Of a stretch of 64,000 nucleotides of DNA, positions 45,077 to 53,652 are shown piece after piece; position 1 is the first letter of the stretch, and each line of letters opens with the position of its first letter. This stretch comes from Ramlibacter rhizophilus. GTDB lineage: Bacteria; Pseudomonadota; Gammaproteobacteria; Burkholderiales; Burkholderiaceae_C. The stretch is from positions 124,001 to 188,000 of the forward strand of contig NZ_SMLL01000005.1 of the NCBI RefSeq assembly GCF_004681965.1, written 5' to 3'. Position numbers and translations under genes: made by a program. Under the pieces are notes generated by a model. It was not told the DNA's origin. It made no database searches and saw only the letters and a list, made by a program, of their open reading frames with translations.

Positions 45077-46489
45077 ATGCTGATCAAGACCTCCTCCCAG
45101 TCGCTCACCGAGCAGCTTTGCGCGCGCTTCGCCCAGCGCATCCGCGACCGGCTGCTGGCGCCGGGCACGCGCTTGCCATCGGTGCGGCAGTGCGCGCAGC
45201 AGCAGGGCGTGAGCCCCTCGACGGTGGTGGCGGCCTACGACCAGCTGCTGGCGCAAGGGCTGGTCGAGGCCCGCAAGAACCGCGGCTTCTTCGTGCGCGA
45301 GCCGGCACAGCGCGACGCACCGACCGAAGTGGCACCGCCCCGGCCCCCGCAGGCCCCAGCATCCCAGGCCCCCGTGGACGCCACCGCCCTGATCCGCGGC
45401 ATGTTCCACCGCAGCAGCAGCAAGCCGCAGCCCGGCATCGGCGTGTTCCCGCCCGACTGGCTGGAGTCGGCGTTCATGCCGGCCGCCGTGCGCAAGGTCT
45501 CGGCCACGCCCTCGCTCCAGGCGTTCTCGCTGCAGTACGGCGAGCCGATGGGCGACAGCCTCTTGCGGCGGGCCCTGTCCAAGAAGCTGGCGTCCCTGGG
45601 CGTGCATGCCGGCCCCGAGGCCATCATCACCACGGTCGGGGCCACGCAGGCCCTGGACATCGTGAGCCGCAGCCTGCTGCGCGCCGGCGACCCGGTGATG
45701 GTGGAGGAGCCGGGCTGGGCGGTGGAGTTCGCACGGCTCACGGCGCTGGGCATGCGGCTGCTGCCGGTGCCGCGCCGGGCCGACGGTCCCGACCTGGACG
45801 TGATGGCGCGCTACTGCGAAGCCCATCGCCCCAAGCTGTACGTGAGCGTGAGCGTGCTGCACAACCCCACCGGCTACTGCCTGTCGCCCGGCAGCGCGCA
45901 CCGGGTGCTGCAGCTGGCCAACCGCTGGGACTTCCATGTGCTGGAGGACGACACCTACAGCCATCTCGCGCCCGATCACGCCACGCGCCTGTGCACCCTG
46001 GACGGGCTGCAGCGCACGATCTACGTGAGTGGATTCGCCAAGATCCTCGCGCCCAACTGGCGCATCGGCTTCGTCGCCGCGAACCCCGCCCTGGTGGAGC
46101 AACTGCTGGACACCAAGCTGCTGACCACGCTGACCACGCCGGCCCTGCTCGAGCGTGCCATGGCGCTGTGCATCGAGCAGGGGCAGCTGCGCCGGCATGC
46201 CGACCGCATCCGCACCCGCCTGGAGGCGGCGCGCAGCCGCAGCGTCAAGCTGGCCCTGAACGCCGGTTGCCGCTTCGCCGCGGAACCGGCGGGCCTGTTC
46301 GGTTGGGTGGACACCGGCGTGGACACCGACGCGCTGGCCCAGCGCATGCTCGACGAGGGCTACCTGATCGCCCCCGGCGCCCTCTTCCACGCCGAGCGCA
46401 AGCCCAGCACGCTGATGCGCATCAACTTCGCGGCGACCCAGGACGCCGCGTTCTGGAAGAAGTACGCGGAGCTCGTGGGGCGGATGTGA
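45077..46489 (+). CDS. MocR-type GntR/aminotransferase transcriptional regulator
   Basis: A 470-aa fusion. A GntR winged helix is at about residues 8-75 (LTEQLCARFAQRIRDRLLAP, LPSVRQCAQQQGVSPSTVV), then a Pro/Ala linker and an aminotransferase-fold domain (about 110-470). The PLP-binding lysine is Lys322 in SGFAKILAPNWRIGF, and the NPTGYCLS and EDDTYSHLAPDH motifs are intact, so it should bind PLP and sense an amino acid or a PLP adduct. ATG 45077 gives the correct HTH start. It is divergent from EamA and the aminotransferase, its probable targets. Binding of PLP is expected from family, not shown. Confidence 0.93.
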   Translation: MLIKTSSQSLTEQLCARFAQRIRDRLLAPGTRLPSVRQCAQQQGVSPSTVVAAYDQLLAQGLVEARKNRGFFVREPAQRDAPTEVAPPRPPQAPASQAPVDATALIRGMFHRSSSKPQPGIGVFPPDWLESAFMPAAVRKVSATPSLQAFSLQYGEPMGDSLLRRALSKKLASLGVHAGPEAIITTVGATQALDIVSRSLLRAGDPVMVEEPGWAVEFARLTALGMRLLPVPRRADGPDLDVMARYCEAHRPKLYVSVSVLHNPTGYCLSPGSAHRVLQLANRWDFHVLEDDTYSHLAPDHATRLCTLDGLQRTIYVSGFAKILAPNWRIGFVAANPALVEQLLDTKLLTTLTTPALLERAMALCIEQGQLRRHADRIRTRLEAARSRSVKLALNAGCRFAAEPAGLFGWVDTGVDTDALAQRMLDEGYLIAPGALFHAERKPSTLMRINFAATQDAAFWKKYAELVGRM

Positions 46490-46511
46490 CGGTGCGGGCG
46501 GGAGCGCGCGA

Positions 46512-47753
46512 TCAGTTCGGGGCGACGCGCCAGATCTCGCCGTCGTCGTTGGCGGTGTAGAGGTTCCCGTCGGGACCTTGCACCAGCGTGCGGGTGCGCG
46601 TGGACGGCAGGTCGACCGTGGCATCGGCCACGGCCATGCCGCGCGCATCCAGGTCGAGCCGGACGATCCGTTGCCCGCGCATCAGGCTCACCAGCAGGTC
46701 GCCGTTCCACGCCTTCCACTGCGCTCCATCGAGGAACAGCGCCGCGCTCATGCCGCGGCCGCTGCCGTTGTGGACCCAGCTCGGCGGCATCGCCTGCGGG
46801 AAGCGCTGGGTGTCGGTCATGGGCATGGTGGTGGGGTCGCCGGCGTAGCCGCAGTAGTCGTCCGGGCAACGCAGCCTCGGCCGGTTCTGCGGATCCCATC
46901 CCGCATTCCCGCCGGCGACCAGCGCCGTGACTTCATCGCTGTGGTTGGGGCCGTGCTCGCCGGTGAAGGGCTGGCCCGCATTGGGCTGCCCCGCCGGCCT
47001 GAAGGTGATGCCCTGCACGTTGCGGTGGCCGTAGGTGAAGATGCGCGGATCGCCCCCGGCCGGCGTGTTGTTGCCCGGCGCCGCGGAGCCGTCGCGGTTC
47101 ACGCGCAGCACCTTGCCTCCGAGACGCTTCAGGTCCTGGGGCAGCGTGGCGTTGTGGTTGTCCCCGCTGGTCACGTAGAGGAATCCGTCGGGGCCGAAAC
47201 GCACCATGCCGCCGCTGTGGGCACCCGCGGAACCGACGGCATTGGCCGACTCCTTGAAGGCGATGTCGTCCACGATGTCGGTGCGATTGGACACACCCGT
47301 TGAATCGGCATTCAGCGTCAGGCGAACGACGCGGTTCGTCGCCGGCGTGCTGCGGCGGGAGGCCATGAACAGGTAGAGGTCGCGTTTGCCTTTGGCGAAC
47401 TCCGGATCGACGGCGATGCCGTGCACGCCGCTCTGGCCCTGGCAGAACAGGTCCGGCGCCACCAGCGCCGAGCCCGCCGTCCCGAACAGGCGCACGGTTT
47501 TTCCGTCGGGCAGGCGCGCCGACAGGCCGCGGCATTTCTCGGTGAACAGCATCACGCCGTCGGGTGTGAAGGCGATGTCCCAGGGATTCTGCAGGCCGCT
47601 CATGACCACGGTGCGGCTCAGCCTGGGTGCGTCGGCGGCCGGTGCGCCCGCGTGCGACGCCGCAGGCAGGACGGCAGCGAGGCCAAGACAGGCGCCAAGG
47701 AGGGCGCCGGACAGAGTGATGGAAGCAAGGGTGGACATTCGTGCTCGGCTCAT
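46512..47753 (-). CDS. PQQ-dependent sugar dehydrogenase (soluble glucose dehydrogenase-like)
   Basis: A 413-aa six-bladed beta-propeller. It has an export signal (LASITLSGALLGACLGLAAV); LGAC could be a lipobox, making it a lipoprotein, or cleavage may follow SHAGA. Family phrases: GLQNPWDIAFTPDGVMLFTE, GVHGIAVDPEFAK, GAHSGGMVRFGPDGFLYVTS (catalytic-type His in SGG loop), and TYGHRNVQGITFRP; GEHGPNHSDEV follows. These match the YliI/aldose dehydrogenase branch. The start is uncertain: ATG 47753 or 47738. Oxidises an aldose using PQQ in the periplasm. No PQQ biosynthesis gene is in the window. Confidence 0.9.
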   Translation of the reverse strand: MSRARMSTLASITLSGALLGACLGLAAVLPAASHAGAPAADAPRLSRTVVMSGLQNPWDIAFTPDGVMLFTEKCRGLSARLPDGKTVRLFGTAGSALVAPDLFCQGQSGVHGIAVDPEFAKGKRDLYLFMASRRSTPATNRVVRLTLNADSTGVSNRTDIVDDIAFKESANAVGSAGAHSGGMVRFGPDGFLYVTSGDNHNATLPQDLKRLGGKVLRVNRDGSAAPGNNTPAGGDPRIFTYGHRNVQGITFRPAGQPNAGQPFTGEHGPNHSDEVTALVAGGNAGWDPQNRPRLRCPDDYCGYAGDPTTMPMTDTQRFPQAMPPSWVHNGSGRGMSAALFLDGAQWKAWNGDLLVSLMRGQRIVRLDLDARGMAVADATVDLPSTRTRTLVQGPDGNLYTANDDGEIWRVAPN

Positions 47754-47994
47754 CTCGATCTGGTGTTGGGGTGCTGCAGCGACCCGCCTGCCGTAACCAG
47801 GGAACGCAGCCTGCAGCATGCTGGTTCTGCCATTCCCGTCACCTTGTCGGCTGTGCGAGTTCGTGGCTGTCGGAACAAGCCTACGGCTCGGTGGCCGGCG
47901 CCGCAGCAGTATGGCGGCACCCGGCCGTGCAGCCCAGCGCGAAACGGATCTCGACAGGCATGCCGAGTGGCCGCGGCGCGCGTCCTCATCCGCG

Positions 47995-48840
47995 CTACGC
48001 CAGCCGCAGCCCGACAGCCCCGGCGACGATCGCGGCCGTGCCGAACGCCCGGCGCACGCTGAAACGTTCGCGCAGCACCCAGGTGCCCAGCAGCGCCGCG
48101 AACAGCACGGAGGTCTCCCGCAGCGCGGCGACCACCGCCACGGGCGCGTGCATCATGGCCCAGAGCGCCAGCGCATAGGAGCCGAAGCTGGCCGCGGCGC
48201 CAAGGATGGCGAGGGGAGCGCGCTGGCGCGCGTAGGCCCAGGCAGCGACGCCGCCCCGGCGCGCCAGCACCATGCCGCTGAACAACCAGCCGTTCAGGGC
48301 GAAAAGGGCCAGGGCATAGCGCAGCGCGTCGCCACTGGCGCGCACGCCGATTCCGTCCACCAGGGTATAGGCGGCGATCAGGCCCGCGTTCACCAGGGCG
48401 AAGCCGACGGCGCGCGGCGCATCGAGTGCCTGTCGGGACAGCCCCAGCATCAGCACGCCGCCACACACGGCCAGCACGCCGACCCACGCCAGCGGGCGCA
48501 AGGGCTCGCCCAGGACGAGTGTGGACAGCAGGGCGACCAGCAAGGGCGCGGTCCCCCGCATCAAGGGATAGGTGAGACCGAGATCGCCATGACGATAGGC
48601 CTGGGTCAGGGCGATGTAGTAGCCCACGTGGATCAGTGCCGAGGCCAGCAGCCAGGGCCATGCCGTCGCCGCCGGCAGGCCCAGCCCGGCGACCAGGGGA
48701 AGCGCGAGCAGCGCACCGAACAGGCTGATCAAGGCGTTGTCCAGGGCTTTGTCGGTGCTGGACTTGACCAGCGTGTTCCAGCCCGCATGCAGCAGTGCAC
48801 CCAGGAGCACGGCGCCGGCCACGGTCCAGGAGAGCGTCAT
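47995..48840 (-). CDS. EamA/DMT family transporter
   Basis: A 281-aa carrier with about ten helices and two EamA halves (AGAVLLGALLHAGWNTLVKS; AAASFGSYALALWAMMHAP). The conserved Glu of the LxLGE motif ends helix 4 (TLVLGEPLRPLAW), and ALRETSVLFAALLGTWVLRE in helix 8-9 carries a second Arg-Glu motif. It resembles the phosphonate/unknown-substrate branch of the family (YdcZ-less DMT), not the protein at 44038. It starts ATG 48840 without close neighbours; the 240-bp stretch 47754-47994 on its 3' side shows no coding character. Confidence 0.87.
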   Translation of the reverse strand: MTLSWTVAGAVLLGALLHAGWNTLVKSSTDKALDNALISLFGALLALPLVAGLGLPAATAWPWLLASALIHVGYYIALTQAYRHGDLGLTYPLMRGTAPLLVALLSTLVLGEPLRPLAWVGVLAVCGGVLMLGLSRQALDAPRAVGFALVNAGLIAAYTLVDGIGVRASGDALRYALALFALNGWLFSGMVLARRGGVAAWAYARQRAPLAILGAAASFGSYALALWAMMHAPVAVVAALRETSVLFAALLGTWVLRERFSVRRAFGTAAIVAGAVGLRLA

Positions 48841-49060
48841 GCGGCAAGGCGCCGCTCGGGCCCTTCAGCCGGGCGGCTCGTCGCGAAGCAGGCGGTTTTC
48901 TCCAACGGGCTCATGCAGGGATTCTGACGCGACCGCGCAGGAAGTTTCGATGCGAGCGGATGGGCGTCACCGCCTCACAAACGCTCACGCCGGTTACCCG
49001 GGAAGATGCCCTAGCCCGGCCGCTGCGTGCAATCCTGCCGCCACTTTCACAGGTACTTAC

Positions 49061-50638
49061 ATGCAGCAAACTCCTGCAGTCCCAGGGGCGCCCGAGCGGA
49101 CCGCATCGATGACGTCGGCCCCTGACGGGGCGCCCCGGCGCTCCGACCGACTGGCCCGCGCCTTCGCCCGCCTGGCCCTGCTCGTCACCGCCGCCCTGCT
49201 GTGCGTGCCCGCCGTGCTGAACGGCCAGCCCTTCCTCTACCCAGACACACCCGTGTACGTGCGACGGGCCGAGGTGGGCCTGGCCAAGGTGCTGGGCGCG
49301 GAGCGCATCAAGCCGTGGAGCATCGAATCGCGCGCCGCCGCCGGACCCGCACCGGCCGGCGACGCCACGCCGGCTGGCGCGGCCACGCCGGTAGAAGAGG
49401 ACCGCAGCGTGAACCTGGCGGGGCGCTCCGTCTACTACGGTGCCTTGCTTTACGGTGCGTATGCGGCCGGCAGCCTGTGGCTGGCGGTGGTGGCCCAGGC
49501 CCTGTGCGTGGCCGCCTTGCTGTACCTGCTGATCGTGCGGCTGTGGGGATTCGGCGGAATAGCGCTCCTGGCCGCCGGCGCCGGGCTGGCCCTGCTGACG
49601 CCGCTGGGCGCCTTCACGGGCCTGCTGATGCCCGATCTGTTCGCCGGCCTCACGGTGCTGTGCAGCGGCGTGCTCGCAGCCTACTGGCACCGGTTGCGAC
49701 GTTGGGAGCGCATCGGAGTCGCCGCCCTCCTGCTGTTCGCCATCGCGGCGCATCCCAGCCATCTCGCGCTGGCCGCCGCCATCGTCCTGGTGGTGCTGGG
49801 CCTCAGGCTGCTGCGCGTGGGCCTGCGCACGCCGGGGCCGGCGATCGTGCTCCTGGGTGCCTGCGTGCTGGGCGGCCTGGCCGCCGAGTGGGTGTTCAAC
49901 AAGGCCATGACCGTGGCCGTCGGGGCGCCCCCGGTGCGCCTGCCCCACACCATGGCCCATCTGGTCGAGATGGGCCCCGGCACGGCGTACTTGCGGCAGA
50001 ACTGCCCTCAGGCGGGCTACCAGGTGTGCGACTACGTCGCCAACTTCCCGACGCACTGGGACGACTTCCTGTTCTCCACCGAGCCCGGAAAAGGCGCCTT
50101 CTGGCTGGCCGATGCGCGGGCCAAGCGCCGCATGGGCGAGGAACAGTTCGCCTTCGCCCTCGACGTGCTGCGCTTCGATCCGGTGGGCGTCGTGCGCGGG
50201 CTGGCGTCCGACGTGCTGGTGCAGCTGGGCACGTTCAAGGTGGACATCGGCCACTACGGTCCGAACGCGACGGACAGGTTCTACGCGGGTCACGTGCCGC
50301 AGGAAGTCCTGGCCGACATGCGCCGCACCCGCGGAGTCCAAGGCGGCGATTTCGACGGCTGGCTGAGCGGCGCGACCTATGCCACGGTGGCAGCGTCGCT
50401 GCTGCTCCTGGCCTGGCGCCGGCAGGGCGCCCGGCTGGCGCGCCCGCCGGGCTTCGACGGCCTGCTGCTGGTGGTCGGCGCGGGCGTGGTGGCCAACGCC
50501 GTGATCTGTGCCGTGTTCGCCGCGCCGCTGGACCGCTTCCAGTCGCGGGTGGTCTGGCTCGTGCCGTTGCTGGCCCTGGGGGTGGTGCTGCAGATGGCGC
50601 GATCACGAACGCAGGGCCCGCTGGCGCAGCCGGCTTGA
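49061..50638 (+). CDS. polytopic membrane protein of unknown function (GT-C-like)
   Basis: A 525-aa inner-membrane protein with around nine to eleven helices. The first helix (LARLALLVTAALLCVPAVLN) is followed by a large periplasmic loop (about 70 aa) containing FLYPDTPVYVRRAEVGLAKV. This YPD(T/S)-x-Y loop near the first helix recalls GT-C glycosyltransferases and their unknown relatives. A second soluble region (about residues 300-420) holds several His, Cys and Trp residues. ATG 49061 (MQQTPAVPGAPERTASM) is chosen as first Met after a short Ser/Thr tail; no strong RBS. I do not assign a reaction. Confidence 0.75.
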   Translation: MQQTPAVPGAPERTASMTSAPDGAPRRSDRLARAFARLALLVTAALLCVPAVLNGQPFLYPDTPVYVRRAEVGLAKVLGAERIKPWSIESRAAAGPAPAGDATPAGAATPVEEDRSVNLAGRSVYYGALLYGAYAAGSLWLAVVAQALCVAALLYLLIVRLWGFGGIALLAAGAGLALLTPLGAFTGLLMPDLFAGLTVLCSGVLAAYWHRLRRWERIGVAALLLFAIAAHPSHLALAAAIVLVVLGLRLLRVGLRTPGPAIVLLGACVLGGLAAEWVFNKAMTVAVGAPPVRLPHTMAHLVEMGPGTAYLRQNCPQAGYQVCDYVANFPTHWDDFLFSTEPGKGAFWLADARAKRRMGEEQFAFALDVLRFDPVGVVRGLASDVLVQLGTFKVDIGHYGPNATDRFYAGHVPQEVLADMRRTRGVQGGDFDGWLSGATYATVAASLLLLAWRRQGARLARPPGFDGLLLVVGAGVVANAVICAVFAAPLDRFQSRVVWLVPLLALGVVLQMARSRTQGPLAQPA

Positions 50639-50941
50639 GGACGGCCCCTGCCCCGCTGCCCGCCGCGCGGAAGAACGGCTGCATTCGGTGAGGCGCTCAT
50701 CGATGTAGCGGCACCATGCCTGGCTGTCGCGCCGGGGTACGTCCGCCCGGCCCCTGAGGCCGAGCTTGAATTCGACGGCAGACTTCCACTCCGGCGATCC
50801 CACATCCGGGCCATGACCCTGGGCATCGCCGGTCCCGAGCCGGCTTTCGACGCTGCGGTGGAAGGCGTCGGTGCAGGCCGCCTCGGCCCGTGCGGAACCG
50901 GCGAGCAGGACCATCAGGAGGAGAACGCGAAGGTCGGGCAT
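50603..50941 (-). CDS. small secreted protein of unknown function
   Basis: A 112-aa protein with a good signal peptide (MPDLRVLLLMVLLAGSARAE, cleavage near residue 20), two cysteines (in AACTDAF and AWCRYID) and a basic, Ser/Arg-rich tail. Its 3' end overlaps the end of the convergent membrane-protein gene by 36 bp. The phrase SPEWKSAVEFKLGLRGRADV looks conserved-type, but I know no named family. Real-gene status rests on the signal peptide and the pair of cysteines likely forming a disulfide. Confidence 0.6.
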   Translation of the reverse strand: MPDLRVLLLMVLLAGSARAEAACTDAFHRSVESRLGTGDAQGHGPDVGSPEWKSAVEFKLGLRGRADVPRRDSQAWCRYIDERLTECSRSSARRAAGQGPSSSRLRQRALRS

Positions 50942-51090
50942 GGGGCTGTCGAATCAGCGTACACCCTTGCCCGAAAACGTGCGAGGTACTCCAGCACTTG
51001 CCGGGCCAGACTCCGCTGATTGCGCAAGCGCGGCCGACGCGGTCCTGGGCCGTGCGAGAGGCTGCTGCGGCCCGATGCAGTTGCCCGCGC

Positions 51091-51960
51091 CTATCCGCGC
51101 TGGGCCAGCAGTTGCTCGATGTCCTTGCGGCCCTGCGAGTAGGCGGCGTGCAGCGCGTCGGCGTCCGTGAAATCGATCTTGTCGGCCTCGGTAGCGTGCG
51201 AGGGAAAGAGGTAGGTTCGCCCCTCGACCTCCGGCAGCTTGCGGTAGCTGCGCGTCAGGAGCACCAGCGTGCTGCCGCTGCTGCCCCGTGGCATCGGCGC
51301 ATTGTCGATCGTTCCTGCGTCGATCACGGGGCGGCCCCGACGCTCGCGCATGTCGAAGATCGGCGGGATGGTCGCGGCCTTGCAGATCAGCTCGACGAGC
51401 GAGCCCTCCCGTGCCGCCTGGCGGCCGTCCACGCGCAGCTCCCGTGCGCCGGCGGCCCGAGCCCAACGCCCGTGCGGCGTGGAGCGAATGTGCTTGTCGG
51501 CTTCGTACAGGACCATCGTGAGGGTGGCGGCCGCGGCTGCAGGAAGCCAGCGGGGTGGTTCGGCAAGGAGCACCTCGAACTGAGGACCCTCAGCCACCGC
51601 CTCGCACGCTTGTCGATCGAGCACGTCGGCGACGACCTCGCGATAGATGCGCTCGTGCGGCGTGAGCTTCCGCCCGTCGAGCACGGCATCCGGGGCCACG
51701 TTGCGGTCGTGCCGCCGCAGACGGTCGCAGAAGGCGTCGATCAGCTTGCCGCCGCGCCCGGAGATGAAGCACGCCGCCGCGAGCGCACCACCGCTGGCGG
51801 CGGCGATACGGGCCGGAGCCATCGTGAAGACCTCCTGCAGCGAGTCCAGCGCGCCGCCCTGCCAGAAGCAGCGCAGGCCACCGCCGGAAAAGCTCAGTTG
51901 CTCGTAGTGATCGTCCAGCTTCCCGAACATGACGTCGCCGGGTGCGACGCTGAGCTTCAT
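51091..51960 (-). CDS. patatin-like phospholipase family protein
   Basis: A 289-aa alpha/beta hydrolase of the patatin group. ATG 51960 (MKLSVAPGDVMFGKLDDHY) has ggaggagag just upstream. Oxyanion loop SFSGGGLRCFWQGG (about residues 24-37); the nucleophile serine is in IAAASGGALAAACF (A-S-G-G, a relaxed GxSxG); the partner aspartate is in VIDAGTIDNAP (usual DGG/DGA). Length and cytosolic character match bacterial patatins. Such proteins release fatty acids from lipids; some are secreted toxins, but no secretion signal is visible here. Stands alone beside tRNA-Arg. Confidence 0.85.
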   Translation of the reverse strand: MKLSVAPGDVMFGKLDDHYEQLSFSGGGLRCFWQGGALDSLQEVFTMAPARIAAASGGALAAACFISGRGGKLIDAFCDRLRRHDRNVAPDAVLDGRKLTPHERIYREVVADVLDRQACEAVAEGPQFEVLLAEPPRWLPAAAAATLTMVLYEADKHIRSTPHGRWARAAGARELRVDGRQAAREGSLVELICKAATIPPIFDMRERRGRPVIDAGTIDNAPMPRGSSGSTLVLLTRSYRKLPEVEGRTYLFPSHATEADKIDFTDADALHAAYSQGRKDIEQLLAQRG

Positions 51961-52068
51961 GGCCTCTCCTCCCTTTGCTGCCCGAAGGCAGACGATAGTG
52001 ACCATTTCAGTGTCCGACGGGGATCCAGAGCGTCGGACGGGAAGCTCGCACAGAGCGAATCGTTCAAA

Positions 52069-52145
<77 letters not shown>

Positions 52146-52193
52146 CCTGCGGAAGCGGCCGCGATTTTCGCATGGGGTTGGGGCCGGCGCGCT

Positions 52194-52571
52194 TCAGCTG
52201 CGCCAGGGCAGCGGCAGGCGCTCGCCATCGGGCAGGAAGACCTCGACCGGGGCGCTGCCGAAGACGCCGATCAGCTCCAGGGGCGTCTCCCCCGTGCTGA
52301 AGATCTGGTGCAGGGCGTTGCGCGGGACGACCACCGTCTCGCCGCCGCCGAAAGCATGGACCTGGCCGCCCAGGTGCAGCTCGCCGCGACCGCCGGAACA
52401 CAGCACGACCTCGTCGCAGTCGTGGCGGTGCGGGGGCGTGGCGCCACCCGGGGCAATGGACTGGCGCCAGAGGCTCAGTTGGGCCAGGCCTTCATCGGCG
52501 CCCGCCCAGGTGGCGTGGTGGATGCCGGGAATGGCCGTGGGTTCGGGTTGCAATTGAGGATGGACGAGCAT
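52194..52571 (-). CDS. cupin domain-containing protein
   Basis: A 125-aa single-domain cupin. The first cupin motif is in PPHRHDCDEVVLCSGGRGEL (metal ligands His, His, Glu), and the second in VVVPRNALHQIFSTGE (final His). The protein is cytosolic and complete. ATG 52571 (MLVHPQLQPEPTAIPG) follows a ggaga element (revcomp of 52575-52585). It is divergent from the LysR gene at 52711 across 139 bp, the classic arrangement for a LysR target. Small cupins may be isomerases, dioxygenases or binding proteins; no choice can be made. Confidence 0.87.
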   Translation of the reverse strand: MLVHPQLQPEPTAIPGIHHATWAGADEGLAQLSLWRQSIAPGGATPPHRHDCDEVVLCSGGRGELHLGGQVHAFGGGETVVVPRNALHQIFSTGETPLELIGVFGSAPVEVFLPDGERLPLPWRS

Positions 52572-52710
52572 GCGGTTCTCCTGGTTCGGTGCCTGTGGAA
52601 TACCGGCGATTCGCGCGCCGGTGCGGCAGTGTCCAGCCGCTCACATCCATCCACAAGATGCGCCGATGTCCTAGGATTGCCGACATTTCGTCGTCAATGG
52701 GTGGGACACC

Positions 52711-53643
52711 ATGCAGGGTCTTCAGCAGCTGGTCGCCTTCGCGGAAACCGCCAAGCGCGGCAGCTTCGCGGCCGCCGCCCGCGAGCTGGGCAGCGCGCCC
52801 TCCACGCTCGCCAAGGCCGTGGCGCGGCTGGAGGACTCGCTGGGCGTGAAGCTGTTCCACCGCACCACGCGGCAGGTGAACCTCACGGCCGACGGCGAGC
52901 GCCTGTTCGCGCGCTGCCAGCGCGTGCTGTCCGAGGTGGAGGACCTGCATGCCGAAGCGTCCGGCACGCGCGCGCGGCCCTCGGGCCTGCTGCGGGTGGA
53001 CCTGCCCATCGTCTATGGGCGCGTGGTGCTGCTGCCGGTGCTGGGCCAGCTGGTGCAGCGCCATCCGGAGCTGAAGCTGGACGTGCGGCTGCACGACAGC
53101 TACACCGACCTGATCCGCGACGGCATCGACCTGGCGGTGCGCGTCGGGCCGCTGGCCGATTCGCAGCTCGTCGCGCGGCGCTTCGCGCAGCAGCAGATGG
53201 TGCTGTGCGCCAGCCCCGAGTACCTGCGGCGGCACGGCACGCCCGAGCGCATCGACCAGCTCCATGAGCATGCGGCCGTGGTGCACCGCATGCCCAGCTC
53301 GGGCCGGCTGCGGCCCTGGCGCCTCACCCCCCGCGGGCAGACGATCGAGATCGAGCCCGCCTCGCGGGTGCAGATCAGCGACGGCGAAGGCATGGCGCAG
53401 GCGGCCCTGCAGGGGCTGGGGCTCACGCAGCTGCCCGACTACATGGTGGCCCAGGCCCTGGGTGAAGGCCGCCTGGTGGAGGTCCTGCCCACCGCGCGAC
53501 CGCCGGCCGACCCGATCAGCGTGGTGGTCCCGCGATCGCGGCACCTGCCGGCGCGGGTACGCGTCGCGGTCGATGCCCTGGTCACCCTGGGCCGCGCACA
53601 GGGGGATGAGAGTCTCCGTGCACCCTCGTCCCGCCGCGCTTAG
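52711..53643 (+). CDS. LysR family transcriptional regulator
   Basis: A 310-aa LTTR of the CrgA-like group. HTH region: LQQLVAFAETAKRGSFAAAA, then STLAKAVARLEDSLGVKLFH, which ends with RTTRQVNLTADGERLF. The effector domain shows LDVRLHDSYTDLIRDGIDLA and AVRVGPLADSQLVARR. It is divergent from the cupin gene, its probable target, and followed 10 bp later by the NfeD operon on the same strand, which may be partly read through. The effector is unknown. Confidence 0.92.
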   Translation: MQGLQQLVAFAETAKRGSFAAAARELGSAPSTLAKAVARLEDSLGVKLFHRTTRQVNLTADGERLFARCQRVLSEVEDLHAEASGTRARPSGLLRVDLPIVYGRVVLLPVLGQLVQRHPELKLDVRLHDSYTDLIRDGIDLAVRVGPLADSQLVARRFAQQQMVLCASPEYLRRHGTPERIDQLHEHAAVVHRMPSSGRLRPWRLTPRGQTIEIEPASRVQISDGEGMAQAALQGLGLTQLPDYMVAQALGEGRLVEVLPTARPPADPISVVVPRSRHLPARVRVAVDALVTLGRAQGDESLRAPSSRRA

Positions 53644-53652
53644 ACTGCGCTC

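Noticed and set aside
47754-47994. Possible small gene between the sugar dehydrogenase and EamA genes
   Set aside because: Open frames here are short shadows with no ribosome site, signal peptide or recognisable pattern.
48841-49060. Possible N-terminal extension of the membrane protein at 49061
   Set aside because: The in-frame upstream codons give an Arg/Ser-rich stretch unlike a membrane-protein start and overlap the divergent EamA gene.
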